From the NCBI GenBank assembly GCA_047517285.1, contig JAKZTE010000018.1:1-14917 (forward strand): a stretch of DNA of 14,917 nucleotides. The letters run 5' to 3'. Source of the DNA: UBA57 sp963577725. Lineage in GTDB: Archaea; Thermoproteota; Nitrososphaeria; Nitrososphaerales; UBA57. Shown here in pieces: positions 6,041 to 12,649 of this stretch. Made by a program: the position numbers and the translations under genes. The notes beneath the pieces were generated by a model that made no database searches, had not been told where the DNA came from, and worked only from the letters and a program-made list of their open reading frames with translations. How positions within the stretch are numbered: position 1 is the first letter of the stretch; every line of letters begins with the position of its first letter.

Positions 6041-6065
6041 CCACCGGGCTAAACCGGGCATGGTA

Positions 6066-7154
6066 TCATTTTCGTGATAGTTCTTGATTAAGTTTTGCTC
6101 TCATTAAAATATCTAATCTATCTACTATAATTTGAATTGGGTCTTCCATTCCTGCTCTAATTCTTCCTGCTCGCATTTTTATTTGCTTTTTCATTTTAGG
6201 ATCTCTTAAGAAATTTTTTGATACACGAATTACTCCGTCTATATCTCTTGGTTTAGTTAGAAGACCTTTTGAAACTAAATATCTTTCTACAAAATAACTT
6301 CCACTAAAGAATGATATTGCAGGTGTACCCATTAGTGCAGCTTCTGCAGTCATCGTTCCTCCAAGTCCGATAAATAAATCAGATTGTTGAAGCAGCGCAA
6401 CTCCATCTACTATGTCATTCGGAACGATGACTCTTCCTTTGAATTTTTTTAATACCGCATCTACCTGTTCAGAATATCTACAAAGAATTACAATATTTTG
6501 ATTCCTAAATTCCTCGATTAGTCTTTGAATTAATGCAAATTCATGTGTGTATGTGTCATTTTTAATATATGATGCGAAACTCTCTTCTAATCTTAATGAT
6601 ATTGTAGACTTTGATTTATCAATATTTAATCCTAAAGGAAATTTTTCTGATAAATCTTTTCGTGATAACCAAACAAATGGATCTAAAGCTTTGTACGATT
6701 CTATCTTACTTCTTTCAATTCCATATACCGTCCATGATTTTTCAGGAACTATCCATGGAGTTAACAAACAATCAGCTAATGGAATGGTTAATTTTGATAC
6801 AGCTTCTGCATGCGGTGAGTCACTCACACATATGTTTATTATTCCTAATCCAAATGCTATTCTTCCTGCTTCTGGCGAACTAAAAGATACAAGAGCATCC
6901 GGCTTGTCATCTTCAAAATATTCTAACAAAAGTTTACTTCTCTCTAAACTTGCTTCTAATTTATTCCTTAATTCTTTGCCTCCATGGCTTCCAATAAATA
7001 CTGCATTTATCTGTCTTTTCCGACAAATTAGCTCTGCTTCTCTATACCTGCGTGAAGTTACTATTACTTCGTCTCCTCTATCCTCAAGCGCGTCAATCAA
7101 AGGCTCGAAAAACAACGCTTGTTTCGGTGTTAGTATGTCAATCCAAACTCTCAT
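6066..7154 (-). CDS. DUF354 family GT-B-fold protein
   Basis: A 362-residue soluble protein of the archaeal DUF354 family, related in fold to UDP-GlcNAc 2-epimerases and GT-B glycosyltransferases such as MurG. The start MRVWIDILTPKQALFFEPLIDAL is characteristic: an N-terminal Rossmann strand followed by a helix over the donor cleft. The C-terminal half contains LFIGLGGTMTAEAALMGTPAISF (about 261-283), the Gly-rich and Glu-containing stretch that in GT-B enzymes binds the nucleotide sugar. No experimental function is known to me for the family. The divergent sugar-nucleotide cassette starting at 7257 makes a glycan role plausible. The ATG at 7154 follows a TATA-like element about 37 bases upstream. 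Confidence 0.85.
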   Translation of the reverse strand: MRVWIDILTPKQALFFEPLIDALEDRGDEVIVTSRRYREAELICRKRQINAVFIGSHGGKELRNKLEASLERSKLLLEYFEDDKPDALVSFSSPEAGRIAFGLGIINICVSDSPHAEAVSKLTIPLADCLLTPWIVPEKSWTVYGIERSKIESYKALDPFVWLSRKDLSEKFPLGLNIDKSKSTISLRLEESFASYIKNDTYTHEFALIQRLIEEFRNQNIVILCRYSEQVDAVLKKFKGRVIVPNDIVDGVALLQQSDLFIGLGGTMTAEAALMGTPAISFFSGSYFVERYLVSKGLLTKPRDIDGVIRVSKNFLRDPKMKKQIKMRAGRIRAGMEDPIQIIVDRLDILMRAKLNQELSRK

Positions 7155-7186
7155 GTCTTAATGTAGTATATCATCATAATTCCCAG

Positions 7187-7195
7187 ATATAAATT
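7187..7195 (-). promoter_or_regulatory. TATA box of the DUF354 gene
   Basis: On the minus strand the sequence reads AATTTATAT after a run of A residues, centred about 37 bases before the ATG at 7154, implying a leader of roughly 10 bases. It is the only strong TATA-like element at this distance on that strand. Confidence 0.45.
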
Positions 7196-7240
7196 TTTTT
7201 AACTAATTATAATGTTATAGTCCGTCATTCTGACAATTTA

Positions 7241-7250
7241 TTAATATAAA
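7241..7250 (+). promoter_or_regulatory. TATA box of the sugar-nucleotide cassette
   Basis: TTAATATAAA is centred at about 7246. At the usual archaeal spacing transcription would begin near 7272, exactly at an in-frame TTG, which would make the transcript leaderless and the protein five residues shorter than with the TTG at 7257. A second AT-rich element (about 7204-7216) could serve the upstream start. Confidence 0.45.
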
Positions 7251-7256
7251 AATTGC

Positions 7257-8429
7257 TTGTATAATGTAACCTTGGAGAATAATAATTCTGTTTTAGTTTA
7301 TGGTCTTAGCACAGAAGGCTATATTCTATCTAATTCACTTGTTTCAAATTCTATTCGTACCACGATTCTCGATGAAAAATTGCACGTCGCTACTGAAATA
7401 ACACCTCAAATCTTGTCTGAATATCCTACTGCACGATCTATAATTGAGGAAGAAGCTCTTTTCAGCATTCAACCTGAAAAAAACGCAATTAGCGAGAATC
7501 CTATAATCTTCTTTACTCCTAAAATCCGTGAAACTGACGATTATAAGAAAAAAATCTTTTCAATGGTTTCGGAACTTTCTACTGAACTCTCTAAAGGCGC
7601 TGTATTTTTTAATTGCGTTCCCTTAGGTTATGGGCAAAATTCTGAAATGATTGAGATTATAGAAAGAAGTAGCGGTCTTGATCCTGAAACCGATTTCATC
7701 TATTCATATCTCCCTCTTGAACCAAAAACTAATAAATCTATTACCTTTGGTACATATAATCTTGATAATAAAAAAACTGCACAGAATCTTGCAAAGAGTG
7801 CCAATATTAAATTTACACAAACATATGACTTAGAAATATCCGAACTCATACACCTAGAAAAAATCTCTTCTCTATACTCTCCAATTATTGCTAAATCTGA
7901 ATCATTAAAAAAAATTAAAGATTATGATAAACGTCAAGTACTAAAAAATGATATTTATTATATTGAAGATCTTACAAATCACCTCTCAGACATACGTTGT
8001 TACACTTCATCTCTGGATTCAGGTGATCCGTCTCTATACATGATGTCTGGTATATTGAGAAGCATTGATTCGTTTACTCGCTTTTTCATTGACGAACTTA
8101 AATCTTTTATGAAAAAGAATTCCCTCAAAGCAAGTAAAACAGAAATTTATTTATGTTGGTCGATAGATAAATCTGAAATTCGCGGCGATAAAATTATCAT
8201 GCATGAACATATCATCGATAAAATTTATGATGTTGTTGGAAACATTAACGATATTAATGATTATGCGACAACCAAAAATGGCCAAGCCAGTTATTATTTA
8301 CCCACTAGCGATAAAAAACAATTATTGATATTATGCTCAAAAAATGACGAAAAAATATTAAAAACCTTCAAAAGAAATCTAGACGACAATATGTTTTTAA
8401 TTCACGCTAATACTTTATGTACTAGGTAA
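7257..8429 (+). CDS. Divergent nucleotide-sugar-dehydrogenase-like protein
   Basis: A 390-residue protein I recognise only at domain level. The N-terminus has a Rossmann-like strand and turn (SVLVYGLSTEGYIL, 11-24). The region ENPIIFFTPKIRETDDYKK, then KGAVFFNCVPLGYGQNSEMIEIIERSSGLDPETDFIYSYLPLEP, parallels UDP-glucose/UDP-ManNAc dehydrogenases (the TP strand, the STVPPGTT loop, the SPER strand), and ISELIHLEKISSLYSP parallels their AEMxKLxEN helix. The catalytic FGGxCxPKD block and a recognizable UDP-binding C-terminal domain are not seen, so ordinary dehydrogenase activity is doubtful. It precedes a Gfo/Idh enzyme and an acetyltransferase. The start is TTG at 7257 or, by promoter spacing, TTG at 7272; no suitable ATG exists. 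Confidence 0.6.
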   Translation: MYNVTLENNNSVLVYGLSTEGYILSNSLVSNSIRTTILDEKLHVATEITPQILSEYPTARSIIEEEALFSIQPEKNAISENPIIFFTPKIRETDDYKKKIFSMVSELSTELSKGAVFFNCVPLGYGQNSEMIEIIERSSGLDPETDFIYSYLPLEPKTNKSITFGTYNLDNKKTAQNLAKSANIKFTQTYDLEISELIHLEKISSLYSPIIAKSESLKKIKDYDKRQVLKNDIYYIEDLTNHLSDIRCYTSSLDSGDPSLYMMSGILRSIDSFTRFFIDELKSFMKKNSLKASKTEIYLCWSIDKSEIRGDKIIMHEHIIDKIYDVVGNINDINDYATTKNGQASYYLPTSDKKQLLILCSKNDEKILKTFKRNLDDNMFLIHANTLCTR

Positions 8430-8434
8430 TTATT

Positions 8435-8440
8435 AAGAGG
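8435..8440 (+). promoter_or_regulatory. Shine-Dalgarno-like site before the TTG start at 8452
   Basis: AAGAGG stands 11 bases upstream of the TTG chosen for the oxidoreductase, within the 22-bp gap after the preceding stop. It supports internal initiation in an operon and use of TTG, since no ATG precedes the Rossmann motif. Confidence 0.45.
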
Positions 8441-8451
8441 AAATATCTATA

Positions 8452-9411
8452 TTGAAAGCAGCTGTTGTGGGCACAGGATCTTGGGGAAAACACCATCTTC
8501 GTGTACTGAATGATTTAGGTCATCTTGATTCGTTTGTTGAAATGGATAATGAACGTAGGACATTTTATGAAAAAAAATACTCAATAAAGGGATTTTCCAA
8601 TATTAATGATCTTGTTAACGATCACGATGTTGATATTGTGAATATATGCACTCCAACAATTACTCACTTTGAAATCGCTAAAATTACGTTGTCTAATGGG
8701 ATATCTACATTGGTAGAAAAACCACTTACCTATTCATCCTCTCAAGGTGAAGAATTAGTTAACCTTGCTCGTGATAACAAAGCTGCTCTTACTGTTGGTT
8801 TTGTAGAGAGATTTAATCCTATTATCGTTAATATTAAGGAAAATCTTCAGAAACAAACTTTTGGAGATCCTCTATTGATTGAATTTCAACGCGAAAATCG
8901 ATGGGCGGGTGTTACAAAAGATATAGGGGTTATTCTGGATTCTTCTGTTCATGACATTGATGGAGCTAGATGGTTATTTAATGAGGAACCCAATGTAGTA
9001 TTTGCACGAACTGGTAATGTCTTAAATCCTAAAGCTACTGGATTTGTTGGTACTGATTATGAGGATTTTGCTACTATAATTCTTGGGTTTAAAAACGGAA
9101 AAACTGCCATAATAATCGCAAATTGGATTACTCCATATAAAGTTCGAAGGATATCTGTTACTTGTACTGATGGTAATCTGTCAGGAGATTATATGTCCCA
9201 AGAAATTAGACAAGACGACGGTACTTCTGTTACTATTCCTACTCGAAAATACGAAGAACCATTGGTAAATGAGCTGACTAGCTTTATTCATGCAGTTGAA
9301 TCTAATACCTCGCCTGTAGTTACTGGTTTGGACGGATTGAATACTATTAAAATCGCAGAAGCTGCAATAACATCTGCTAAACGTGGTTCTCCGATTTATC
9401 TAGATTTGTGA
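8452..9411 (+). CDS. Gfo/Idh/MocA-family sugar-nucleotide oxidoreductase
   Basis: NAD(P)-dependent oxidoreductase of 319 residues. The Rossmann motif is VVGTGSWGKHHLRVL (5-19); the family EKP motif is at 89-91 (LVEKPLTYSS); a catalytic-site-like DSSVHDIDGARWLF runs 163-176 with H167. The combination resembles WbpB/WlbA-type enzymes that oxidize C3 of UDP-GlcNAc uronic acids, and the neighbouring hexapeptide acetyltransferase fits that pathway (WbpD-like), although no aminotransferase (WbpE) is seen here. The protein begins directly at TTG-AAA-GCA-GCT; a Shine-Dalgarno-like AAGAGG precedes it. The exact substrate is inferred from neighbours only. Confidence 0.88.
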   Translation: MKAAVVGTGSWGKHHLRVLNDLGHLDSFVEMDNERRTFYEKKYSIKGFSNINDLVNDHDVDIVNICTPTITHFEIAKITLSNGISTLVEKPLTYSSSQGEELVNLARDNKAALTVGFVERFNPIIVNIKENLQKQTFGDPLLIEFQRENRWAGVTKDIGVILDSSVHDIDGARWLFNEEPNVVFARTGNVLNPKATGFVGTDYEDFATIILGFKNGKTAIIIANWITPYKVRRISVTCTDGNLSGDYMSQEIRQDDGTSVTIPTRKYEEPLVNELTSFIHAVESNTSPVVTGLDGLNTIKIAEAAITSAKRGSPIYLDL

Positions 9412-9417
9412 TTAACA

Positions 9418-9711
9418 ATGAAGAAACAACTTATGAATATTCTAATATGCCCTTTTGATAAATACGATGATCTTGCTTTAATCGAATTTGAAACCAATAA
9501 TTCTAACGTCAACTCCGGTATTCTTTATTGCACTAAATGTATTCGATATTATCCGATAATCAACGGTATACCTATGATGGTTCCAGATAATCAAAGGAAT
9601 CTTATTTATGAATCTGATTTTCTATCTAAATGGACTAATAAAATACCTGAAAAAATAAAATCTAACAGCATGCCATTTAATATTAATCAAATCCATAGTG
9701 AATTGCCATGA
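9418..9711 (+). CDS. Trm112-like zinc-ribbon protein
   Basis: A 97-residue protein with the Trm112/UPF0434 layout: N-terminal MKKQLMNILICPFDK, then YCTKCIRYYPIINGIPMMVPD, whose YPI..GIPxM end is the family hallmark. Trm112 proteins bind and activate SAM-dependent methyltransferases acting on tRNA, rRNA or release factors. The first pair normally reads CPxC, but here it is C-P-F-D, so only three of the usual four Cys are visible (C11, C38, C41 by my count). It starts 6 bp after the oxidoreductase and overlaps the acyltransferase by ATGA, so it is embedded in the sugar cassette, with no methyltransferase nearby in the window. A role in the cassette or a shared function elsewhere are both possible. 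Confidence 0.75.
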   Translation: MKKQLMNILICPFDKYDDLALIEFETNNSNVNSGILYCTKCIRYYPIINGIPMMVPDNQRNLIYESDFLSKWTNKIPEKIKSNSMPFNINQIHSELP

Positions 9712-10217
9712 GTAACAACGAACCTAATATTGCTACCACTGCATTTGTTGGTAACCAAATAAAGTTTGGAAATAATGTCAAAATCTGGAATATGGCTTAT
9801 ATTGGTAATAATACTGAAATTGGCGATAATGTAATTATCGGTTCACTTGCACATGTTGATTACGATGTAAAAATTGGTTCTAATACAAAAATTGAAGGAC
9901 TCGTATACATTGCTCCTAAATGTATTATTGGTAAAAACGTGTTTATTGGACCTTCTGCAACACTGACCAATGATCCATATCCTCCGAGTACTAAACTTGC
10001 AGGTGTATGCATAGAAGACAATGCAGTGATTGGCGCTAGGTCTGTAATAAAAGCTGGTGTTACAATAGGAACGAATAGTGTTGTAGCAATGGGTTCTATA
10101 GTTACAAAGGACGTTCCTCCAGATACTGTAGTTGTTGGTTCTCCTGCAAAAATTGTTTATTCTCGAGCTCAATACGATGAAAAAATGAAAGATTGGGAAG
10201 CAAGTCCTAAATATTAG
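9708..10217 (+). CDS. Left-handed beta-helix (hexapeptide) acyltransferase, WbpD-like
   Basis: A 169-residue protein made of hexapeptide turns ([LIV]-G-x-x-x-x), for example FVGNQIKFGNNVKIWNMAYIGNNTEIGDNVIIG and ALxxxxxG-type coils to about residue 140. It has the loop LTNDPYPPSTKLAGVCIEDNAVIGARSVIKAGVTIG found in trimeric N-acetyltransferases of amino-sugar nucleotides (WbpD/NeuD-like relatives). They acetylate an amino sugar from acetyl-CoA at a trimer interface. The ATG overlaps the preceding stop (ATGA). The oxidoreductase two genes upstream suggests a UDP-acetamido-sugar substrate. A gamma-carbonic-anhydrase-like relative is less likely because the His triad is not evident. Confidence 0.87.
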   Translation: MSNNEPNIATTAFVGNQIKFGNNVKIWNMAYIGNNTEIGDNVIIGSLAHVDYDVKIGSNTKIEGLVYIAPKCIIGKNVFIGPSATLTNDPYPPSTKLAGVCIEDNAVIGARSVIKAGVTIGTNSVVAMGSIVTKDVPPDTVVVGSPAKIVYSRAQYDEKMKDWEASPKY

Positions 10218-10235
10218 TTATAATCTATAATTATT

Positions 10236-10724
10236 ATGACTGATAGTTCTCCTGACGCCTGTGTAGGTTCTAACATCCCAAGTTTTGAATTACCTGATGC
10301 AGATGGCAAGTTTGTAAATATATCTGAATTTAAGGGTAAAAATATCGTTCTGGTATTCTATCCGGCGGCATTTACAGGAGTTTGTAAAACTGAACTTTGC
10401 CACTTTCGCGATGATTTGTCTAAATTCTCTAATGCGGAAGCCGAAGTTATTGGTATAAGTGTTGATTATCCATTTAGTGTAAAAGAATTTTCTACAACAA
10501 ACAATATTAATTTCTTACTTCTATGCGATTATAATAAAACAGTAATTAAACAATTTGATATAGAATTCTCAGATTTTTTTAATTTAGAAGGATATACTGT
10601 CGCAAAAAGATCAGTGTTTATTGTGGATAAAGCAGGAATTATCCAATACAAATGGATTGCTGATAATCCTGGCCAAGAACCTGATTACGCTGAAATTGAT
10701 TCTAAACTATCTTCAATGAACTAG
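10236..10724 (+). CDS. bcp: Peroxiredoxin, BCP/AhpC-TSA type
   Basis: Thioredoxin-fold peroxidase of 162 residues that reduces hydrogen peroxide and organic peroxides in the cytoplasm. The active-site motif is FYPAAFTGVCKTELCHF, with peroxidatic C50 and a second Cys, C55, five residues on, the arrangement of BCP-type enzymes with an intramolecular disulfide. N-terminal GSNIPSFELPDADGKFVNISEFKGKNIVLVF is typical. It lies 18 bp after the acyltransferase; a short AT-rich stretch before the ATG could be its own weak promoter. It overlaps the stop codon region of the convergent small membrane gene by 4 bp. Confidence 0.95.
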   Translation: MTDSSPDACVGSNIPSFELPDADGKFVNISEFKGKNIVLVFYPAAFTGVCKTELCHFRDDLSKFSNAEAEVIGISVDYPFSVKEFSTTNNINFLLLCDYNKTVIKQFDIEFSDFFNLEGYTVAKRSVFIVDKAGIIQYKWIADNPGQEPDYAEIDSKLSSMN

Positions 10725-10963
10725 TTTATTTCTTTTAATTTCTTTTTTAAATATCCAGTAATCATCTTCTGTATAATAACAACCCAAATCAAAAACAAAA
10801 TAAAACTTGTTATTAATTTAATAATTACAATTAATATCTCCCCGAACTCAAACGTAAATGGATTCTCTAACGGCACTATTGTAGTAAAAATTATTGCCGC
10901 TATTACAAACACTAATACAAATGCAGAAATTATAATAAAAACCAAATCTAATACGTTCTTCAT
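10721..10963 (-). CDS. Small two-helix membrane protein, unknown function
   Basis: I do not recognise this 80-residue protein. It has two long hydrophobic segments (about 6-32 and 43-68) and a basic C-terminus (KKKLKEIN). Its ATG directly follows the stop of the GPT/MraY-like gene with no intervening base, so the two are almost surely co-translated. Coding is supported by this exact junction and by the ATG, although no homologue is recalled. A small partner or modulator of the membrane transferase is possible but only inferred. Confidence 0.65.
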   Translation of the reverse strand: MKNVLDLVFIIISAFVLVFVIAAIIFTTIVPLENPFTFEFGEILIVIIKLITSFILFLIWVVIIQKMITGYLKKKLKEIN

Positions 10964-11950
10964 TTATATCGCCCAGGTTAATACTCCCATTATTGTTGCA
11001 AGCAATGCCGATACTAAACTTAATACAAAAATCGTATTTACTATCGATAATTCTTTTGAAGGGTTTCCTGCTACTATTAATCTTACAAGAGTTATTGGTG
11101 CATTCTCATTACTTTCTGCTTCAATAGTACCATCTGATAACACTCTTGTTGGCCTCACTTTGATATTTTTATGTTCTACAAAGTCTCTCATACTTGCTAA
11201 ATAGAAAAATGAATTCAATATTGCTGGTAATATTGCAAATACTCCAATTAGTTCTATTCCTCCCACGATGGCAATTGCTCCATACATAGCTCCTATTGTG
11301 AGTGTACCTGAATCACCCGGAAATATTTTTGAGGGATATCTGTGAAAGACAAAAAATGCCAAACAAACAGATATCAAAATTAATGTCACTAATACCATGT
11401 TGCTATCTCCTATCAGTATGAGTGTAATTAACAATGGAATAGAAGTAATTATTACAAATCCTGTTGATACACCATTTAATACATCTATTGTATTGATTGT
11501 ATTGGCTGTGACTGGTATTGATACCAATACAAGTAATGGGTATATTATTGATAATTTTACAGAACCAAAAAATAAGAAATCCAAATTTGGTTCATACGTT
11601 CCCAATAAAATTATTGGTACTGAAGCTAATAATAAAATCAAAGGCTTTTTCCTTCCGCCTAATGCTCTAAAATCATCAACTAATCCAATTGCCGAGGAAA
11701 TTGTTACTACTCCGAGTATTGCTATTATTCTTATATCGTTTGTTATTACAAATGCCAATGAGAGTGACGATATAAGACCTATAATTAATGCAGGTCCACC
11801 AGGGTGTGCAACAAACTTCCTTCCTTCTTTATGATAATCTAGAACTACTCTTTTTGAATCAATTAATAAAGAAATCAATATTTTCGTAGCAAAATAAGTA
11901 ATAATGAAGGACATTAATACTAATCCATATTCAAATAACCCTAAATTCAT
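10964..11950 (-). CDS. GPT/MraY-family glycosyl-1-phosphate transferase (AglH-like)
   Basis: A 328-residue polytopic enzyme that transfers a sugar-1-phosphate from a UDP sugar to a polyprenyl/dolichyl phosphate, the first step of lipid-linked oligosaccharide synthesis at the membrane. Conserved sites are visible: GLVDDF with D92/D93, NTIDVLNG with N150, D156 and N159, FPGDSG with D213, and HKNIKVRP with H260. About ten hydrophobic segments are present. Archaea lack peptidoglycan, so the likely role is N-glycosylation (AglH-like) rather than MraY. The ATG at 11950 is preceded immediately by AGAGG. Other sugar enzymes lie within 5 kb on both strands. Confidence 0.9.
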   Translation of the reverse strand: MNLGLFEYGLVLMSFIITYFATKILISLLIDSKRVVLDYHKEGRKFVAHPGGPALIIGLISSLSLAFVITNDIRIIAILGVVTISSAIGLVDDFRALGGRKKPLILLLASVPIILLGTYEPNLDFLFFGSVKLSIIYPLLVLVSIPVTANTINTIDVLNGVSTGFVIITSIPLLITLILIGDSNMVLVTLILISVCLAFFVFHRYPSKIFPGDSGTLTIGAMYGAIAIVGGIELIGVFAILPAILNSFFYLASMRDFVEHKNIKVRPTRVLSDGTIEAESNENAPITLVRLIVAGNPSKELSIVNTIFVLSLVSALLATIMGVLTWAI

Positions 11951-11993
11951 CCTCTATTACACTTCTATTATGGTTACTAATAAAAAAATAAAG

Positions 11994-12004
11994 TTAAAAT
12001 AATA
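11994..12004 (+). promoter_or_regulatory. TATA box of the OB-fold gene
   Basis: TTAAAATAATA lies about 31 bases before the ATG at 12030 by its centre, which predicts a leader of only a few bases. Confidence 0.5.
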
Positions 12005-12029
12005 TTGTTAACTCATATATTGTTATAAA

Positions 12030-12320
12030 ATGAACATTACTGAATTAACTGATGGTGCAAGAAACGTAGAAATTCCAGAAGCTGAGGTCACTGAAAAGGG
12101 TGAAACACGAACTGTAAATACACGTTTTGGCACGGAAGCCCGTGTTGCAGACATTAAAATTAAGGACGAAACAGGAGAAATTACGCTGTCGTTGTGGAAC
12201 GACGATATAGAGAAAGTAGAAGTTGGTACCAAACTAAAAATTGGTAATGGCTACACTAACAGTTTTCGCGGAGAAGTTAAGTTAAATGTTGGCCGATACG
12301 GCACACTTGACATACTCTAA
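12030..12320 (+). CDS. Single-stranded-DNA-binding OB-fold protein (RPA/SSB-like)
   Basis: A 96-residue single OB fold similar to archaeal SSB/RPA and SOSS-B domains: GEARVADIKIKDETGEITLSLWNDDIEKVEVGTKLKIGNGYTNSFRGEVKLNVGRYGTLDIL carries the typical strand order, with W55 and F79 as plausible base-stacking aromatics. It lacks a second OB fold, zinc finger and acidic tail. It would bind single-stranded nucleic acid in replication or repair; RNA binding cannot be excluded. It is monocistronic, and its stop overlaps the convergent DUF1634 stop. Confidence 0.88.
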   Translation: MNITELTDGARNVEIPEAEVTEKGETRTVNTRFGTEARVADIKIKDETGEITLSLWNDDIEKVEVGTKLKIGNGYTNSFRGEVKLNVGRYGTLDIL

Positions 12321-12649
12321 ATTACTATTCTAGCAGCTAGTACTAATATTATAATCAGTACGACTGATTCTGTCACTCCATTAATATAATTGCCCAATTT
12401 GCAAAATTCTATTGCCATTATAGACAATCTTACGACTGGTATCATGAATAATGCTAAAATTGCCAGAAATTCTAACAAGTCAATTCCTAATAGACTTGCA
12501 TTCACCATTGCACTGATGATATATTGATCCATGAAACTGATTTCTATTATTACTGAAGCTATCGACATAGTTATTGAAATCATCAATAATAATTTCATCA
12601 TTTTTAATATCAAATCTTCTCCTAAGTTCCTATCATCTATCGCAGTCAT
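12317..12649 (-). CDS. DUF1634 membrane protein
   Basis: A 110-residue protein with three hydrophobic helices, fitting DUF1634. Family members commonly accompany TauE/SafE exporters, and that is the arrangement here: the ATG (12647-12649) overlaps the exporter stop by ATGA. The motif around LLxIDLLEFLAILALFMIPVVRL is typical of the family as I recall it. A role as an accessory subunit of the exporter is inferred from this pairing. The stop overlaps the stop of the OB-fold gene on the other strand. Confidence 0.8.
   Translation of the reverse strand: MTAIDDRNLGEDLILKMMKLLLMISITMSIASVIIEISFMDQYIISAMVNASLLGIDLLEFLAILALFMIPVVRLSIMAIEFCKLGNYINGVTESVVLIIILVLAARIVI

Larger units (their letters stand above)
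5947..6050 (-). tRNA. tRNA-Gln (anticodon UUG) with two introns
   Basis: Read on the minus strand, the acceptor arm is AGCCCGG paired perfectly with CCGGGCT, discriminator A73, with A1-U72 as expected for archaeal tRNA-Gln. The T arm is GGCAG-TTCGAAT-CTGCC. Removing a 20-nt insert after position 10 and an 11-nt insert after position 37 gives a regular 73-nt cloverleaf: D stem GTGT/GCAT, anticodon stem TCGCC/GGCGG, loop CTTTGGA with anticodon TTG (complement at 5994-5996). CCA is not encoded. No clear TATA box is seen upstream; the gene starts 15 bases after the stop of the DUF354 gene on the same strand and may be processed from that transcript. In archaea this tRNA is charged with Glu and amidated by GatDE. 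Confidence 0.93.

Noticed and set aside
5947..6050. tRNA-Leu or tRNA-Ser with a long variable arm, or half of a split tRNA
   Set aside because: The extra bases are not in the variable region (which is TGAC) but after positions 10 and 37, both with BHB pairing, and all arms are present in one transcript.
6547..7161. Plus-strand open frame of 204 codons
   Set aside because: It lies antisense within the DUF354 gene, which has recognizable GT-B motifs; no promoter or family support exists for the plus frame.
9708..10217. Gamma-class carbonic anhydrase
   Set aside because: The hexapeptide helix is shared, but the zinc-binding His triad of that class is not evident and the neighbours are sugar enzymes.
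11397..11834. Plus-strand open frame of 145 codons
   Set aside because: It is the antisense shadow of the GPT/MraY-like gene, where all catalytic motifs are intact on the minus strand.
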